This document shows positions 7,863-17,029 of a DNA stretch of 64,000 nt, piece by piece. The position numbers and the translations under genes are program-made. Location of the stretch: positions 186,001-250,000 of the forward strand of contig NZ_FOGY01000002.1 in NCBI RefSeq assembly GCF_900111345.1, written 5' to 3'. Under the pieces are notes generated by a model that made no database searches, was not told the origin of the DNA, and worked only from the letters and a program-made list of their open reading frames with translations. Positions within the stretch are counted from its first letter, which is position 1. Each line of letters starts with the position of its first letter. Source of the stretch: Psychrobacillus sp. OK032. Lineage in GTDB: Bacteria > Bacillota > Bacilli > Bacillales_A > Planococcaceae.

Positions 7863-9860
7863 TTAGAAAATCTTCTCTTTGTTCTTCTCAATTAATTCAT
7901 TTGCAAGGTTGATGTAAAAGGGCAATGATTCAGGATTGTTCATCGAATCAGGATTTATTACCTTCTGAAACTCAAACCCTAACAGTAATTTGCGTATTGG
8001 CACCTCCATTTTTTTGCCGTTCAGCGTTTTAGGTATTTGCTCAACACTATAGATTTTGTCGGGCATAAATCTTGGAGATATTTGTGTTCTAATTTGTTCT
8101 CTAATTTTCTTCTCCATATGGGCATCTAACAGTTGATCTGTTCTTAGAACAACAAATAGGAGTAGTGATGTTTGACGACCGAGCACTTCCAAATCAATCA
8201 CAAGGCTATCCATGATTCCATCTAGTCCTTCAACAATTCGATAGATGTCACTTGTTCCCGTACGAACGCCCGAGCGGTTGATAGTTGAATCCGATCTTCC
8301 AAAAATTACAGAGCTGCCATTTTCATCGAATCGAATCCAATCTCCATGCATCCAAATATTCGGATACATATCAAAGTAGCTGCTGTGATATCTTTTGTTT
8401 TCATTATCATTCCAAAAATATAAAGGCATCGATGGCATCGGTTTTGTGATAACAAGCTCGCCAACTTCATTAACGAGTGGGTTTCCTTCTTCGTCGAAGG
8501 CTTGTGCTTCCACGCCTAGACATCTTCCTTGGATTTCACCTATTATTACCGGTAAAATTGGAACTCCAGCCACAAATGATGTACACACATCGGTTCCACC
8601 GCTTGAAGAACTTAGCCATAAGTCTTTTTTTACATTTTCATAGACCCAACGATATCCTTCTTCACTCAATGGTGCACCTGTTGAATCTATCACTTCTAAT
8701 TTGGATAAATCATACCTTTCTTTTGGTATAACTCCGACTTTCAAGGAATTAAGGAGAAATGGGGCTCCTATACCAAAATATGTGACACCTAGTTCTTCGA
8801 CTAACTCCCATAAAACCTCTAAATTTGGATATGAAGGACTTCCATCATATAAGACTATTGTTGCGCCAGAAAACAAACTACCTACCAATACATTCCACAT
8901 CACCCATCCTGTTGTAGTAAACTGAAAAAAGGTCTGGTTAGGTGATAAGTTTTTATGAAGAAGCATTGTCTTAAACTGTTCAAGGAGTATCCCACCATGT
9001 CCATGGACTATTGGTTTAGGTAGTCCCGTTGTTCCGGAAGAATAGACAATCCATAATGGATGATCAAAGGGAACGCTTTCAAAAACCAGCTCTGCTTTTT
9101 GCATTAAAAAATCTTCCCAAGGAATCACATCGTCAAGTTTTTCATCCAATTGATCTTTTTCGAGATAATTTACAAGAATCGTATGTTTTAAAGAACTACC
9201 TAAATCTCTTTGTAGCTGAGAAACGGCTGCACTTTTATCAAACAACTTTCCGTTGTATTGGTAGCCATCGACAGCAAACAGTACTACTGGTTCAATCTGT
9301 TTGAATCTGTCCACAACGCTACTTGCCCCAAAATCAGGGGAACAGCTTGACCATATAGCCCCAATGCTGGCTGTTGCTAGGAATGCAATGACCGTTTCCG
9401 GAATATTCGGCATGAAGGAAGCTACCCGATCTCCTGGTTTAACGCCTAGTCCCTTTAATGAATGGGCCAAAGACGCCACTTTTTCTTGAAGCTCATTCCA
9501 GCTTATCTTTGTCCCTTTAATAGTTTCGGATCGAAAGTGAATGGCTATTTTATCTCCTTGATTTTTCAATAAAATATTTTCTGCAAAATTGATCCTAGAA
9601 CCGGTGAACCATTTCGCGGCTGGCATTCTTCCTTCAAGAACTTGGTCATACTTTCTAAATGCTTTTACCCCGCTAAAATCCCATATTGTCTTCCAAAATT
9701 CCTCTAGTTCATTCACAGACCACTTCCATAATTCATTGTAGTCTGTAAAGGTTAACCCTTTTTTATCCTTTAACCAGTTCATATATTGATGCATTTGCGA
9801 ATTCTCAATGTAAGATTGAGAAGGATTCCAAATTACTTCGCTTTCTGTTTTTAGCTTCAC
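7863..9860 (-). CDS. acetoacetyl-CoA synthetase (acetoacetate--CoA ligase) family
   Basis: The protein has 665 residues, the usual length for AACS. It belongs to the ANL adenylate-forming family and would activate a short acid with ATP and CoA in the cytoplasm. The N-terminus carries the AACS-type cap (VIWNPS ... YMNWL), followed by the P-loop-like YSSGTTGLPKP near 270, GTDVCTSF near 400 and the hinge and lysine region PKTLNGKKMEVP near 620. In AACS the natural substrate is acetoacetate; in this setting a related branched or oxo acid is possible. A second copy reduced to its two ends lies at 27,283-27,415. Confidence 0.9.
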   Translation of the reverse strand: MKLKTESEVIWNPSQSYIENSQMHQYMNWLKDKKGLTFTDYNELWKWSVNELEEFWKTIWDFSGVKAFRKYDQVLEGRMPAAKWFTGSRINFAENILLKNQGDKIAIHFRSETIKGTKISWNELQEKVASLAHSLKGLGVKPGDRVASFMPNIPETVIAFLATASIGAIWSSCSPDFGASSVVDRFKQIEPVVLFAVDGYQYNGKLFDKSAAVSQLQRDLGSSLKHTILVNYLEKDQLDEKLDDVIPWEDFLMQKAELVFESVPFDHPLWIVYSSGTTGLPKPIVHGHGGILLEQFKTMLLHKNLSPNQTFFQFTTTGWVMWNVLVGSLFSGATIVLYDGSPSYPNLEVLWELVEELGVTYFGIGAPFLLNSLKVGVIPKERYDLSKLEVIDSTGAPLSEEGYRWVYENVKKDLWLSSSSGGTDVCTSFVAGVPILPVIIGEIQGRCLGVEAQAFDEEGNPLVNEVGELVITKPMPSMPLYFWNDNENKRYHSSYFDMYPNIWMHGDWIRFDENGSSVIFGRSDSTINRSGVRTGTSDIYRIVEGLDGIMDSLVIDLEVLGRQTSLLLFVVLRTDQLLDAHMEKKIREQIRTQISPRFMPDKIYSVEQIPKTLNGKKMEVPIRKLLLGFEFQKVINPDSMNNPESLPFYINLANELIEKNKEKIF

Positions 9861-10284
9861 AGTTATCCATCCTTTCTAGCTTTTTTTCAGTATTTCAGAT
9901 GCTTTTTTACATTTTTCTTAATTGATATTCCTGCACCCCTCCTGCTCAGGTAATATTTGATGATTTTACATATTGGTATTCCCTTTATAAGTACCTTTTC
10001 ACTATAAAAAAATTCAAAAATAAAAGATGATTATTAATTGGTTTCATCAATTTCATTATTTTACCTTTATATCCATTTTTAAAAAACCGCTCGTTTTAGA
10101 ACTAATTTACAAAGTTATATCAATAACCGATTTTTAATGTTTGTGAATTTTCAACAATATATTTTAGTCTCGTTTTCCGCTTTGTTACTATGACTGTATA
10201 CTAATGCTTCTAATTTCTTTACTAAATAAATAATTTTAGAAAATTTCAGAAAATAATTAATTTTATGAACTTTAACAGAAACAC
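9861..10284. other. AT-rich intergenic region upstream of the CoA ligase
   Basis: There is no open frame with a ribosome site. The region should hold the ligase promoter, but I see no convincing -35/-10 pair and no AGAAC-N3-GTTCT operator, unlike the other catabolic operons. Confidence 0.4.
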
Positions 10285-10565
10285 TATGCGGCTGTTAAAT
10301 TGCATATATAATGACATCCGCAATGTTTTGGGGATCCAGGGCTATTGGTGTTAATTAGTGGGAGTTACATGTTTATTTAATATTTTTAATGCATCTTCAA
10401 CCGTATGGAATTTCTTAATTCCGTTATTACTGTTCCTGGTGAAATGATAATAGATCGAGTATTAGCTATTGTAGGTAATTCCAACGTATCCCTTCTGTTA
10501 TTGCACGGAGAGCAAACTTAGTCCCGCTGTAAACAACACCCCCTAAACTGATATTCCAGGCATTG
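10285..10565 (-). pseudogene. SDR pseudogene fragment
   Basis: Leftward translation gives GGVVYSGTKFALRAITEGIR (catalytic Tyr and Lys), a frame break, then SIIISPGTVITEL and, further on, LDPQNIADVIIYAI. These are consecutive motifs of a classical SDR, broken by frameshifts and stops, and the N-terminal half is absent. The YSGTKFA type differs from the YSTAK/YSTGK SDRs nearby, so it derives from another SDR subfamily. Confidence 0.7.
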
Positions 10566-10595
10566 TTATAGGATTAACGATTCAACCGTACAATA

Positions 10596-10711
10596 CTTTT
10601 CTTGCAAAAAACTTCCAACTCTAGTCTTTTGCCATCCAACATCTTCGGAGGTTTAACAGGGTGCTTGAAGTTTGAAATTTGGTTTGATTCAGTAACTTCA
10701 AAGGATATTGA
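10596..10711 (-). pseudogene. remnant of a DctP receptor gene
   Basis: Leftward translation contains SNQISNFKHPVK followed by GKRLELEVF. It aligns with SNQIINSKHPVKT...FKGLKV in the four related receptors at 14,571, 15,821, 17,912 and 25,036. Only the middle of the gene is left. The homology stops at about 10,711, where base composition shifts sharply to GC-rich, so this is also a rearrangement junction with the MmgE/PrpD segment. Confidence 0.7.
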
Positions 10712-10791
10712 CAATTGCGCAGTCCAAAAGCGCACCTGCACGAAGGGACGCGGTCCGATTATTCCGCTCCCCTCTCTCAGGACTCCGCGGT

Positions 10792-12129
10792 CTACGGTAA
10801 GGGAGCGAGAAGTTCTGAGATGTCCCTCATCTCGTGAATACAACACAACGCACTAAGTATCCGCTCGGCCTCCTCGCGTCCCCTTATCCCTGACACAAGC
10901 CTTAGAAATTTCGCTTTGACATCCTCAGTGCTCAGTGGATTCCCAGGCGCACCGGGGGCAATGTCGCAGCGGATTTCGCTTTCGCTGCCGTCTTCGAAGA
11001 TGGCGAGGCATCGAGCTTGTTCGTTATGCAGGGTTTTGTCTCCTTCTACAATCACGCACCGGGAAATCTCCGCAATCTCCTCACTTACGAAGAAATCCTC
11101 ATTGACGGGTTCGAAGACACTTGCGGGATTTGAAAGTACACGGGCGGTGATGTAGCGCAGAGAGACATGAGCATCGAATACTGTTTTAGGTTCGGAATTA
11201 CCCCCGAGTTTTGCGGCCGTTGGCGAAACCCGCACGACCAGTTTGCGCAGTTTGCGCTCCTCCCGCTGTATTTTCGCATGAAGATCTTGGCAGCACTTGA
11301 TGACTGCGCTGGCGATGAAGCCAAAAGGATAAGGCTTACAGGCCGTGGTTTCACAGACATGCTGTGTGCCTAGCCCGTCGAGGCCCGCCTCGACATTGGG
11401 TCTTGACGCAACCTGCATGAGAAGACCATTTGCACCAGTTAGTGAGGCTATTCCGCAAGAAAGACCTGCTTCTGCTAGGCGCGCGGAAACATAGCCTGCC
11501 TCTGCGGCGAGACCAGGTACCCAATAGGCGGCCATCGACCCGTGCGTCCCGCGTGTACCCGAAGCGCGGGCTGCAGCGAGACCAAGGGCGGTCTCCATCC
11601 GTGCCGCATCAAATCCAAGCAAGCGACCTACTGCTGCGGCCGCCCCGAGACCGCCCGCGATTCCCGTTGGATACCATCCCATCGCAGCACCTGTTTCCGG
11701 ACCAAACATAGTTAGCGCCACACGGCACTCAATCTCCATCCCTACGCGGAGCGCGTGAAGTGCATCTATCCCCGAGACTGGCTGACAGCGTGAAAGCCCC
11801 AGAATAGCCGAAGCCACTGGACCTGCCGGGTGAAGCGTTGTTTCGAAATGAATATCGTCATAAGCGAGACTAGCAGAGGCAATACAATCCACTGCGATGC
11901 TCGCCGAGGCACTCAGACGCTCCGAACGCCCGATTAGCGGCAGAAGCCTGCTCGGCGCATCCATCTGGTAAAACGCGACTGCCCGCTGGACTACCTCCTG
12001 ACCCGAGCCTGCAAGCGCGCAACCATACCAGTTGAGGAATGCGTCGACATAGAATGGAGAAGCCTTTGCCGGTGCCTCTTTGATGGCAAAGGCGGCAAGC
12101 GCATGTCCAAAGTCTTCATGATATCCCAT
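10792..12129 (-). CDS. MmgE/PrpD family protein, GC-rich and probably foreign
   Basis: This 445-residue protein is of the MmgE/PrpD (2-methylcitrate dehydratase-like) family: an alpha-helical domain with GMEIECR, MGWYPTGIAGGLGAAAA and the later KPYPFGFIASAVI. Members dehydrate or isomerise substituted carboxylic acids, and many have unknown substrates. I chose the ATG at 12,129 because AGGAGGAG precedes it, rather than the upstream start at 12,159. The gene is strikingly GC-rich with codon use unlike its AT-rich neighbours, including about 80 bp beyond its stop. This suggests recent transfer from a high-GC bacterium. Its ribosome site is Bacillus-like. Confidence 0.88.
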   Translation of the reverse strand: MGYHEDFGHALAAFAIKEAPAKASPFYVDAFLNWYGCALAGSGQEVVQRAVAFYQMDAPSRLLPLIGRSERLSASASIAVDCIASASLAYDDIHFETTLHPAGPVASAILGLSRCQPVSGIDALHALRVGMEIECRVALTMFGPETGAAMGWYPTGIAGGLGAAAAVGRLLGFDAARMETALGLAAARASGTRGTHGSMAAYWVPGLAAEAGYVSARLAEAGLSCGIASLTGANGLLMQVASRPNVEAGLDGLGTQHVCETTACKPYPFGFIASAVIKCCQDLHAKIQREERKLRKLVVRVSPTAAKLGGNSEPKTVFDAHVSLRYITARVLSNPASVFEPVNEDFFVSEEIAEISRCVIVEGDKTLHNEQARCLAIFEDGSESEIRCDIAPGAPGNPLSTEDVKAKFLRLVSGIRGREEAERILSALCCIHEMRDISELLAPLP

Positions 12130-12325
12130 GATTTCTCCTCCTGTTTTATTTATAATCACAATTCGCCGAAAAACAATTTTACTAATAAACTACCTGAAGA
12201 TAGAATCGAAACAAACATGTAGCAACACCTGTCTTTTCACCGTGGAAAATCGTTCTTCGAACAAAGTAAGCTTACTCCCTCTGTCTATTCGATAACTTTG
12301 TAAAATAAACGCTACCTTATCCTCT

Positions 12326-13099
12326 TTACAGTTTATTAGGAAAAACGCTGGTTAATCCACCATCAACTGTTAGTTCAATACCAGTAATATAACTACTTTC
12401 ATCGGATGCCAAGAAAATCACCGCATTACTAATATCTTTGGTATGCCCAACACGTCCCAGAGGAGTTAGGCTAGCTCTCCATTTTTGTTGTTCTTTTTCT
12501 TCTTCTTCGCTTCTACCCAACTCTCCAGTAGCAGCTGCGGTAGGTATAACACCTGGACTAACTGCATTCACGCGAATTTTTCTATCCTTTAAATCGGTTG
12601 TCCAACTATGAATAAACGATCGCAATGCTGCTTTTGAAGCGGAATAAATAGTGAAATTGGGTAAACCAAGATTCGCTGTAATTGAAGTATTCAGGATAAT
12701 AGAAGCACCATTAGGTAAAATCGGAAGCATAGTTTGTACTGTAAACAGCGCACCTTTTACATTGGCGTTAAATACCCTATCAAACTCCTCTTCCGTGATA
12801 TCCTCCAATTTGACATACCCGCCGATCCCGGCATTGGCAAAGATAACATCCAAAGAACCTTTATCATCCTGTATCGTTTTAAAAACTCGTTCCATATCTG
12901 CTTTGATTCCCGCATCTGCTTGAATTGCTTTAGCGTTTGGTCCTATGTTATTCGCCGCTTCTTCTAAAGCCTCTTTTCGTCTGCCCGTAATATAGACGAA
13001 AGCACCTTCTTCAACCATTTGTTTTGCAGTCTCAAATCCAATTCCAGAACTTCCTCCTGTAATTAATACAGTTTTACCTTTTAATCTCATCATAGACAT
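12326..13099 (-). CDS. short-chain dehydrogenase/reductase (SDR)
   Basis: A 257-residue classical SDR with the cofactor motif TGGSSGIG near residue 14, NAGIGG near 90, a Ser in LNTSITA near 140 and YSASK as the Tyr-Lys pair near 155. The C-terminal ITGIELTVDGG is typical. The usual proportions of the motifs are kept, so it should be an active NAD(P)-dependent oxidoreductase. It is distinct from the two NHVG-type SDRs of the island. It reads toward the MmgE/PrpD gene about 200 bp away and follows the serine hydrolase gene. The substrate is unknown. The start (ATG after GGAAAGGA) could also be one of two ATGs a few codons in. Confidence 0.92.
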   Translation of the reverse strand: MSMMRLKGKTVLITGGSSGIGFETAKQMVEEGAFVYITGRRKEALEEAANNIGPNAKAIQADAGIKADMERVFKTIQDDKGSLDVIFANAGIGGYVKLEDITEEEFDRVFNANVKGALFTVQTMLPILPNGASIILNTSITANLGLPNFTIYSASKAALRSFIHSWTTDLKDRKIRVNAVSPGVIPTAAATGELGRSEEEEKEQQKWRASLTPLGRVGHTKDISNAVIFLASDESSYITGIELTVDGGLTSVFPNKL

Positions 13100-13280
13100 T
13101 CATCGATCATTCCTTTCCATAGTTGTCGACATTTGGTTATCAATCCCATACTGAATTTCAGAGATTCGAGTACTAGCTTGACCTATCAAGTTAGTCTCCC
13201 CTGGTCCCAAATCTAACTGTTACTTTATCTTCCAAATTAAATACATAACGTTATAATAATACAGTCGCCAATTATAGGAA

Positions 13281-14441
13281 TCACTTGCAAGAATCATAGA
13301 TTTCTGTTTCAAATTTAGCAAATGCTTGCAAAACGGTTTCGTCCATAAAAGGATTCAGCTGGGTAAAAAAAACTCCAGTCAAACGCTTTACAGGATCAAT
13401 CCAGTAATAGGTATTAGCTGATCCAGCCCAGGCTAGGCTACCAGCGCTTCTACCAGTCGTTGCTTCTTCCGTTGTGATCATGTGCCCTAAGCTCCATTTC
13501 TTCACCAACCCTGGGAAAAAATCCACATCATTGCTGCGAGATGGTACCACAGAACGCATCAGCGCAACATTAAGATCTCCAATTTGATTGATCCCCATTT
13601 GTTCAACGCTCTCTGGTTGGAGTATACGAGTACCGTTAAAGCTACCATCATGTAATAACGTTTGAAGGAATTTGATGTAGTCTATTGCGGTTGAGTATAG
13701 TCCACCTCCAGCACTGAAAAGCTCCGAACCTTGTGGTGCCTCGTAAGGAGGGATCACACTTAATTCACCATTAGGTTGACGTTGATGCATACCAGCTAAA
13801 CGTGACCGAAGATCTGGCCGAAGAATGAATTCGGTGTCGTTCATACCAATTGGATTACACACATATTCCTTTACGTATTTCGATAAAGAATAGCCGCTTG
13901 CGGCTTCCACTGCTTTTCCTACCCACTCCGTACTTATTCCGTATTCCCAACGCTCCCCTGGATCAAAGACCAAAGGAGTGTTAATTGTCCTGTCTTTACC
14001 CTCTAGGATTGAAGGAATATTTGCCCATTCCGTGTAGCGCAACATATCGTTATTCCAAGTATTAAATGTATAACCCGATGTATGGGTTAGGAGATGTCGA
14101 AGTGTAATGGGTCTCTTAGTTGCTCGTAGTTTGGGACGACCGCCACTATCAAATCCTTCAAGTACTTGGACTGCCTTTAACTCCGGTATTACTTGGCTGA
14201 TAGGTTCATCCAATTGAAGTTTACCTTTTTCAACAAGTTGAAGAGCAGCTACGGATGTTATTGGTTTCGTCATAGAGGCTATCCAAAAAACAGTATCAAG
14301 GGTCATAGATATGTCCGCATCTATTCTACGTTTTCCAAATGCCCCTTGATAAATCACGCCATCCCCATTTGCTGCAATAGCAACTATACCAGGTATTTTT
14401 TTGTTCAAAACAACATTTTGTAGGATCAGATTTGTATTCAT
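13281..14441 (-). CDS. serine hydrolase of the beta-lactamase / class C (EstB) fold
   Basis: This protein of 386 residues has the SxxK active site as SMTK near residue 56, a Tyr motif in RWEYGIST near 165 and a long C-terminal part without the KTG of true beta-lactamases in a clear form. No signal peptide is seen. That favours a cytoplasmic esterase or lactonase (EstB-like, Pfam beta-lactamase) over an exported beta-lactamase. I moved the start to the ATG at 14,441, ten bases after AGGAAGG, because the TTG at 14,450 is too close to that site. It sits next to receptor and lactonase genes, consistent with hydrolysis of an imported ester or lactone. Confidence 0.87.
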   Translation of the reverse strand: MNTNLILQNVVLNKKIPGIVAIAANGDGVIYQGAFGKRRIDADISMTLDTVFWIASMTKPITSVAALQLVEKGKLQLDEPISQVIPELKAVQVLEGFDSGGRPKLRATKRPITLRHLLTHTSGYTFNTWNNDMLRYTEWANIPSILEGKDRTINTPLVFDPGERWEYGISTEWVGKAVEAASGYSLSKYVKEYVCNPIGMNDTEFILRPDLRSRLAGMHQRQPNGELSVIPPYEAPQGSELFSAGGGLYSTAIDYIKFLQTLLHDGSFNGTRILQPESVEQMGINQIGDLNVALMRSVVPSRSNDVDFFPGLVKKWSLGHMITTEEATTGRSAGSLAWAGSANTYYWIDPVKRLTGVFFTQLNPFMDETVLQAFAKFETEIYDSCK

Positions 14442-14570
14442 AACTTTCAAACCTTCCTATGGTTTTCGTAGCGATCATAGGGTATCTTCATGATCAATCT
14501 ATGAACCGGGAACGTCAAAATCTCACGAACTCCAAGTTCATCAAAAACCTGATCATTTAAATAATCTATT

Positions 14571-15650
14571 TTATTTACTAAATTCCTCATTATACTTCGT
14601 AAACTTTTCAAGAATCTCTGTTCCAGGTGACCCTTTGCTGTCTAAGTTTTCTGCCCACTCGTTATTATAAGATTGAAATTTCTCATTCCATTTTTGTAAT
14701 TCTTCTTCTGGTATCTCATAAAACTCAATTTCTGTTTCTTTTTCATATTGTTTTATTAGTTCTTCTTGGTGTTCGACAATACTTCCTGGGAGCTGTTCAA
14801 CAATTTCCTGGCTAGCTTGCCAAACTGCATCTTGTACTTCCTCTGGCCAACTGTTCCAAACTTCTTCATTTACAAAATAAGCGACATTTCCTCTACTTAG
14901 AGGTGCGTTAACAGTTGTGTATTTTGCGATTGTATCCAACTGATAACCTGGCCAGCTCAAAAATGAAATGAGTGTTCCATCTAATATGCCTCGTTCCCAG
15001 GATGAATACAATTCACTACCAGGCAATAATACAGGAGTTGCACCCCAATCATGCATTAGTTGTTCCTGCATCGCATTTGAAGCTTGAACCTTTAGTCCTT
15101 TAAAATCTTCGATAGTTTTAACAGGATGCTTTGAATTTATAATTTGGTTTGATTGAGTAAGCATTGTCCATAAGGGCTTAATTCCATTCGGTTTATACTC
15201 CAGCTCATATAAATCCTCTTGGACGAGTTTATTGTATGCCTTCGAACCACTTATAGCGTCATTCACCAGTCCAAGATTTCCACCAATATTACTAAGCGGA
15301 AAAGTATGCTCAAACTGATCTTGTTGTATGTAGCTAATATCTACAACTTTATTTTTTAAGTTGTCTAACATGCTACCTACTTTTCCTAATTGTCCTGCTG
15401 GATAATACTCCACTTCAATTTTCCCTTCCCCTAATTCCTCAATCCTTTCAATCCAAGGTGATGCACCCATCGTAGAAATTAAATGTGTCGTAGGAAAGGT
15501 ATCGGCAATCTTTATCACGACTTTTTCATTACTTTTTTCTACAGTATCATTCCCTGCTTGTGTCATATTCTCACTACCACAAGCAACGAGCCCGAAAACT
15601 AACATAAAGATTAAAAGAAAAAACATCCATTTGTTTGTAATTGAATTCAA
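14571..15650 (-). CDS. orphan TRAP receptor lipoprotein (DctP paralog, clamp Arg replaced)
   Basis: A 359-residue DctP-type solute receptor with a lipobox (LVAC, Cys at 24), starting at TTG after GGGAGAAG. It closely resembles the receptors at 15,821, 17,912 and 25,036, but no DctQ or DctM gene is adjacent, so it probably feeds the permease at 23,113-24,938. In its paralogs the segment GLKVR/IR-T-S carries the Arg that in TRAP receptors holds the ligand carboxylate. Here Arg is replaced by Gln189 (codon CAA at 15,084-15,086). That implies altered or lost carboxylate binding. The rest of the frame is intact. Confidence 0.92.
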   Translation of the reverse strand: MNSITNKWMFFLLIFMLVFGLVACGSENMTQAGNDTVEKSNEKVVIKIADTFPTTHLISTMGASPWIERIEELGEGKIEVEYYPAGQLGKVGSMLDNLKNKVVDISYIQQDQFEHTFPLSNIGGNLGLVNDAISGSKAYNKLVQEDLYELEYKPNGIKPLWTMLTQSNQIINSKHPVKTIEDFKGLKVQASNAMQEQLMHDWGATPVLLPGSELYSSWERGILDGTLISFLSWPGYQLDTIAKYTTVNAPLSRGNVAYFVNEEVWNSWPEEVQDAVWQASQEIVEQLPGSIVEHQEELIKQYEKETEIEFYEIPEEELQKWNEKFQSYNNEWAENLDSKGSPGTEILEKFTKYNEEFSK

Positions 15651-15689
15651 TATAATCTTCTCCCTTTATCCCTGTGAATTCTAGTAAAC

Positions 15690-15770
15690 CGTGCATTGAT
15701 TTAGTAAATGAACAACTAATGGACTAGTAAGCAAATTGGTGCTTACATAAATATTCGCAACAAACCAATT
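15690..15770 (-). pseudogene. remnant of an AHL-lactonase-like gene
   Basis: Two blocks match the intact metallo-hydrolase gene at 17,030-17,794: 15,693-15,717 resembles bases around 17,238-17,262, and 15,732-15,770 resembles 17,360-17,398, in the same order and strand, with about 100 bp deleted between them. It lies between two receptor genes just as the intact copy does, so a receptor-lactonase unit was duplicated in tandem and one lactonase then decayed. Confidence 0.7.
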
Positions 15771-15820
15771 AAATTGTTTTTATACTTTGTAAGTGGAGTC
15801 ATTGGTAGAAATGATTGATT

Positions 15821-16930
15821 TTATTCACTAAATTCCTCATTATACTGTGTAAACTTTTCAAGAATTTCTGTTCCAGGCAATCCTTTTCTATCTAAATTTT
15901 CTGCCCAGTTGTTATTATAAGATTGAAATTTTTCATTCCATCTTTGTAATTCATCCTCTGGTATCTCATAAAATTCAATATTCGTTTCTTCCTTATATTG
16001 CATTATTTGCTTTTCTTCATATTCGGCTATATCTTTTGGGAACCGCTCAGCAATTTCTTCACTTGCTTGGCGCACCGCCTCTTGTACATCTTTTGGCCAG
16101 CTGTCCCATACTTCCTCATTTACCCCAAACATAATAATGCCTCTACCTACTGCGGCGTTAACAGTTGAGTATTCAACAATCGTTTCCAATTGATAAGCTG
16201 ACCAATTAAGAAATGCAAAGAGAGATCCATCAACTATGCCCCGTTCCCAGGATGAATACAACTCACCTCCAGACATTGTTATGGGGGTTGCACCCCATTC
16301 GCTCATTAATTGTTCCTGCATGCCATTTGAAGTTCTGACCTTTAGTCCTTTAAAATCTTCGATGGTTTTCACAGGATGCTTCGAGTTTACAATTTGGTTA
16401 GAAGAAGATACTGCCGCCCATAAAGGCCTAACTCCATGAGCTTTAAATTCTGACTCATATAAATCCTCATGGACAAGTTTACTGAATGCCCTCGAACCAC
16501 TTACAGCATCTTTTACTATACCGAGATTGGCACCAACATTAGTCAGTGGCAAAACCCCCTCAATCCGCTCAGGTTGTATATAAGCAATATCTGAGACTTT
16601 ATTTTTCAAGTTATCAAACTGGCTGTTTATTTTTCCTAATTGTTCCGCCGGATAATACTCCACTTTAATTTTTCCTTCACCTAATTCTTCAATTCTGTCA
16701 ATCCAAGGTAATGTAGCATGAATGGAGATCAAATGGGACGTAGGTAAATAATCTGCAATTTTGATTACAACTTGTTCATCACTTTCTACCTCGTTGCTTT
16801 TTACTTCATTATTATCTTCTACTTGTTCCGTATTCCTACTGCCACAGGCGGTAAGTCCGAATACTAACACAAATAAGAAAAGAAAGCATAACCTTTTTTT
16901 GAAAGCAATTTCATATAAAAATTCCTCCAT
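15821..16930 (-). CDS. orphan TRAP receptor lipoprotein (DctP paralog, disturbed start)
   Basis: A 369-residue frame for a DctP receptor with lipobox LTAC and the ligand Arg in GLKVRTS. The well-placed start after GGAGGAA is the ATG at 16,914, reading MKLLSKK as in the paralog at 17,912. From there the frame is lost after a run of seven A (16,894-16,900, T on the plus strand). One more A would restore MKLLSKKRLCFLF. The listed ATG at 16,930 overlaps that ribosome site and has none of its own. Either one base was lost (mutation, phase variation or sequencing error), or slippage or weak initiation makes the protein. The mature part is intact. Confidence 0.8.
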   Translation of the reverse strand: MEEFLYEIAFKKRLCFLFLFVLVFGLTACGSRNTEQVEDNNEVKSNEVESDEQVVIKIADYLPTSHLISIHATLPWIDRIEELGEGKIKVEYYPAEQLGKINSQFDNLKNKVSDIAYIQPERIEGVLPLTNVGANLGIVKDAVSGSRAFSKLVHEDLYESEFKAHGVRPLWAAVSSSNQIVNSKHPVKTIEDFKGLKVRTSNGMQEQLMSEWGATPITMSGGELYSSWERGIVDGSLFAFLNWSAYQLETIVEYSTVNAAVGRGIIMFGVNEEVWDSWPKDVQEAVRQASEEIAERFPKDIAEYEEKQIMQYKEETNIEFYEIPEDELQRWNEKFQSYNNNWAENLDRKGLPGTEILEKFTQYNEEFSE

Positions 16931-17029
16931 TTTTTAAATACCTTTTGTTCAACATTATATAAAATATCCACTTTTCCCATTGTTTGAATTTATTTTGTTA
17001 AATACATCTAATTCTAAACACTTCTGCTT

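Noticed and set aside
10574-10846. 90-codon minus-strand frame across the MmgE/PrpD stop and the receptor remnant
   Set aside because: It joins an out-of-frame piece of MmgE/PrpD with a receptor stub; no ribosome site. Treated as chance read-through of a rearranged region.
12252-12262. Palindrome GTTC-TTC-GAAC upstream of the MmgE/PrpD gene
   Set aside because: Half-sites are in the opposite order to the AGAAC-N3-GTTCT operator and no promoter stands at the right distance, so I did not count it with the regulon.
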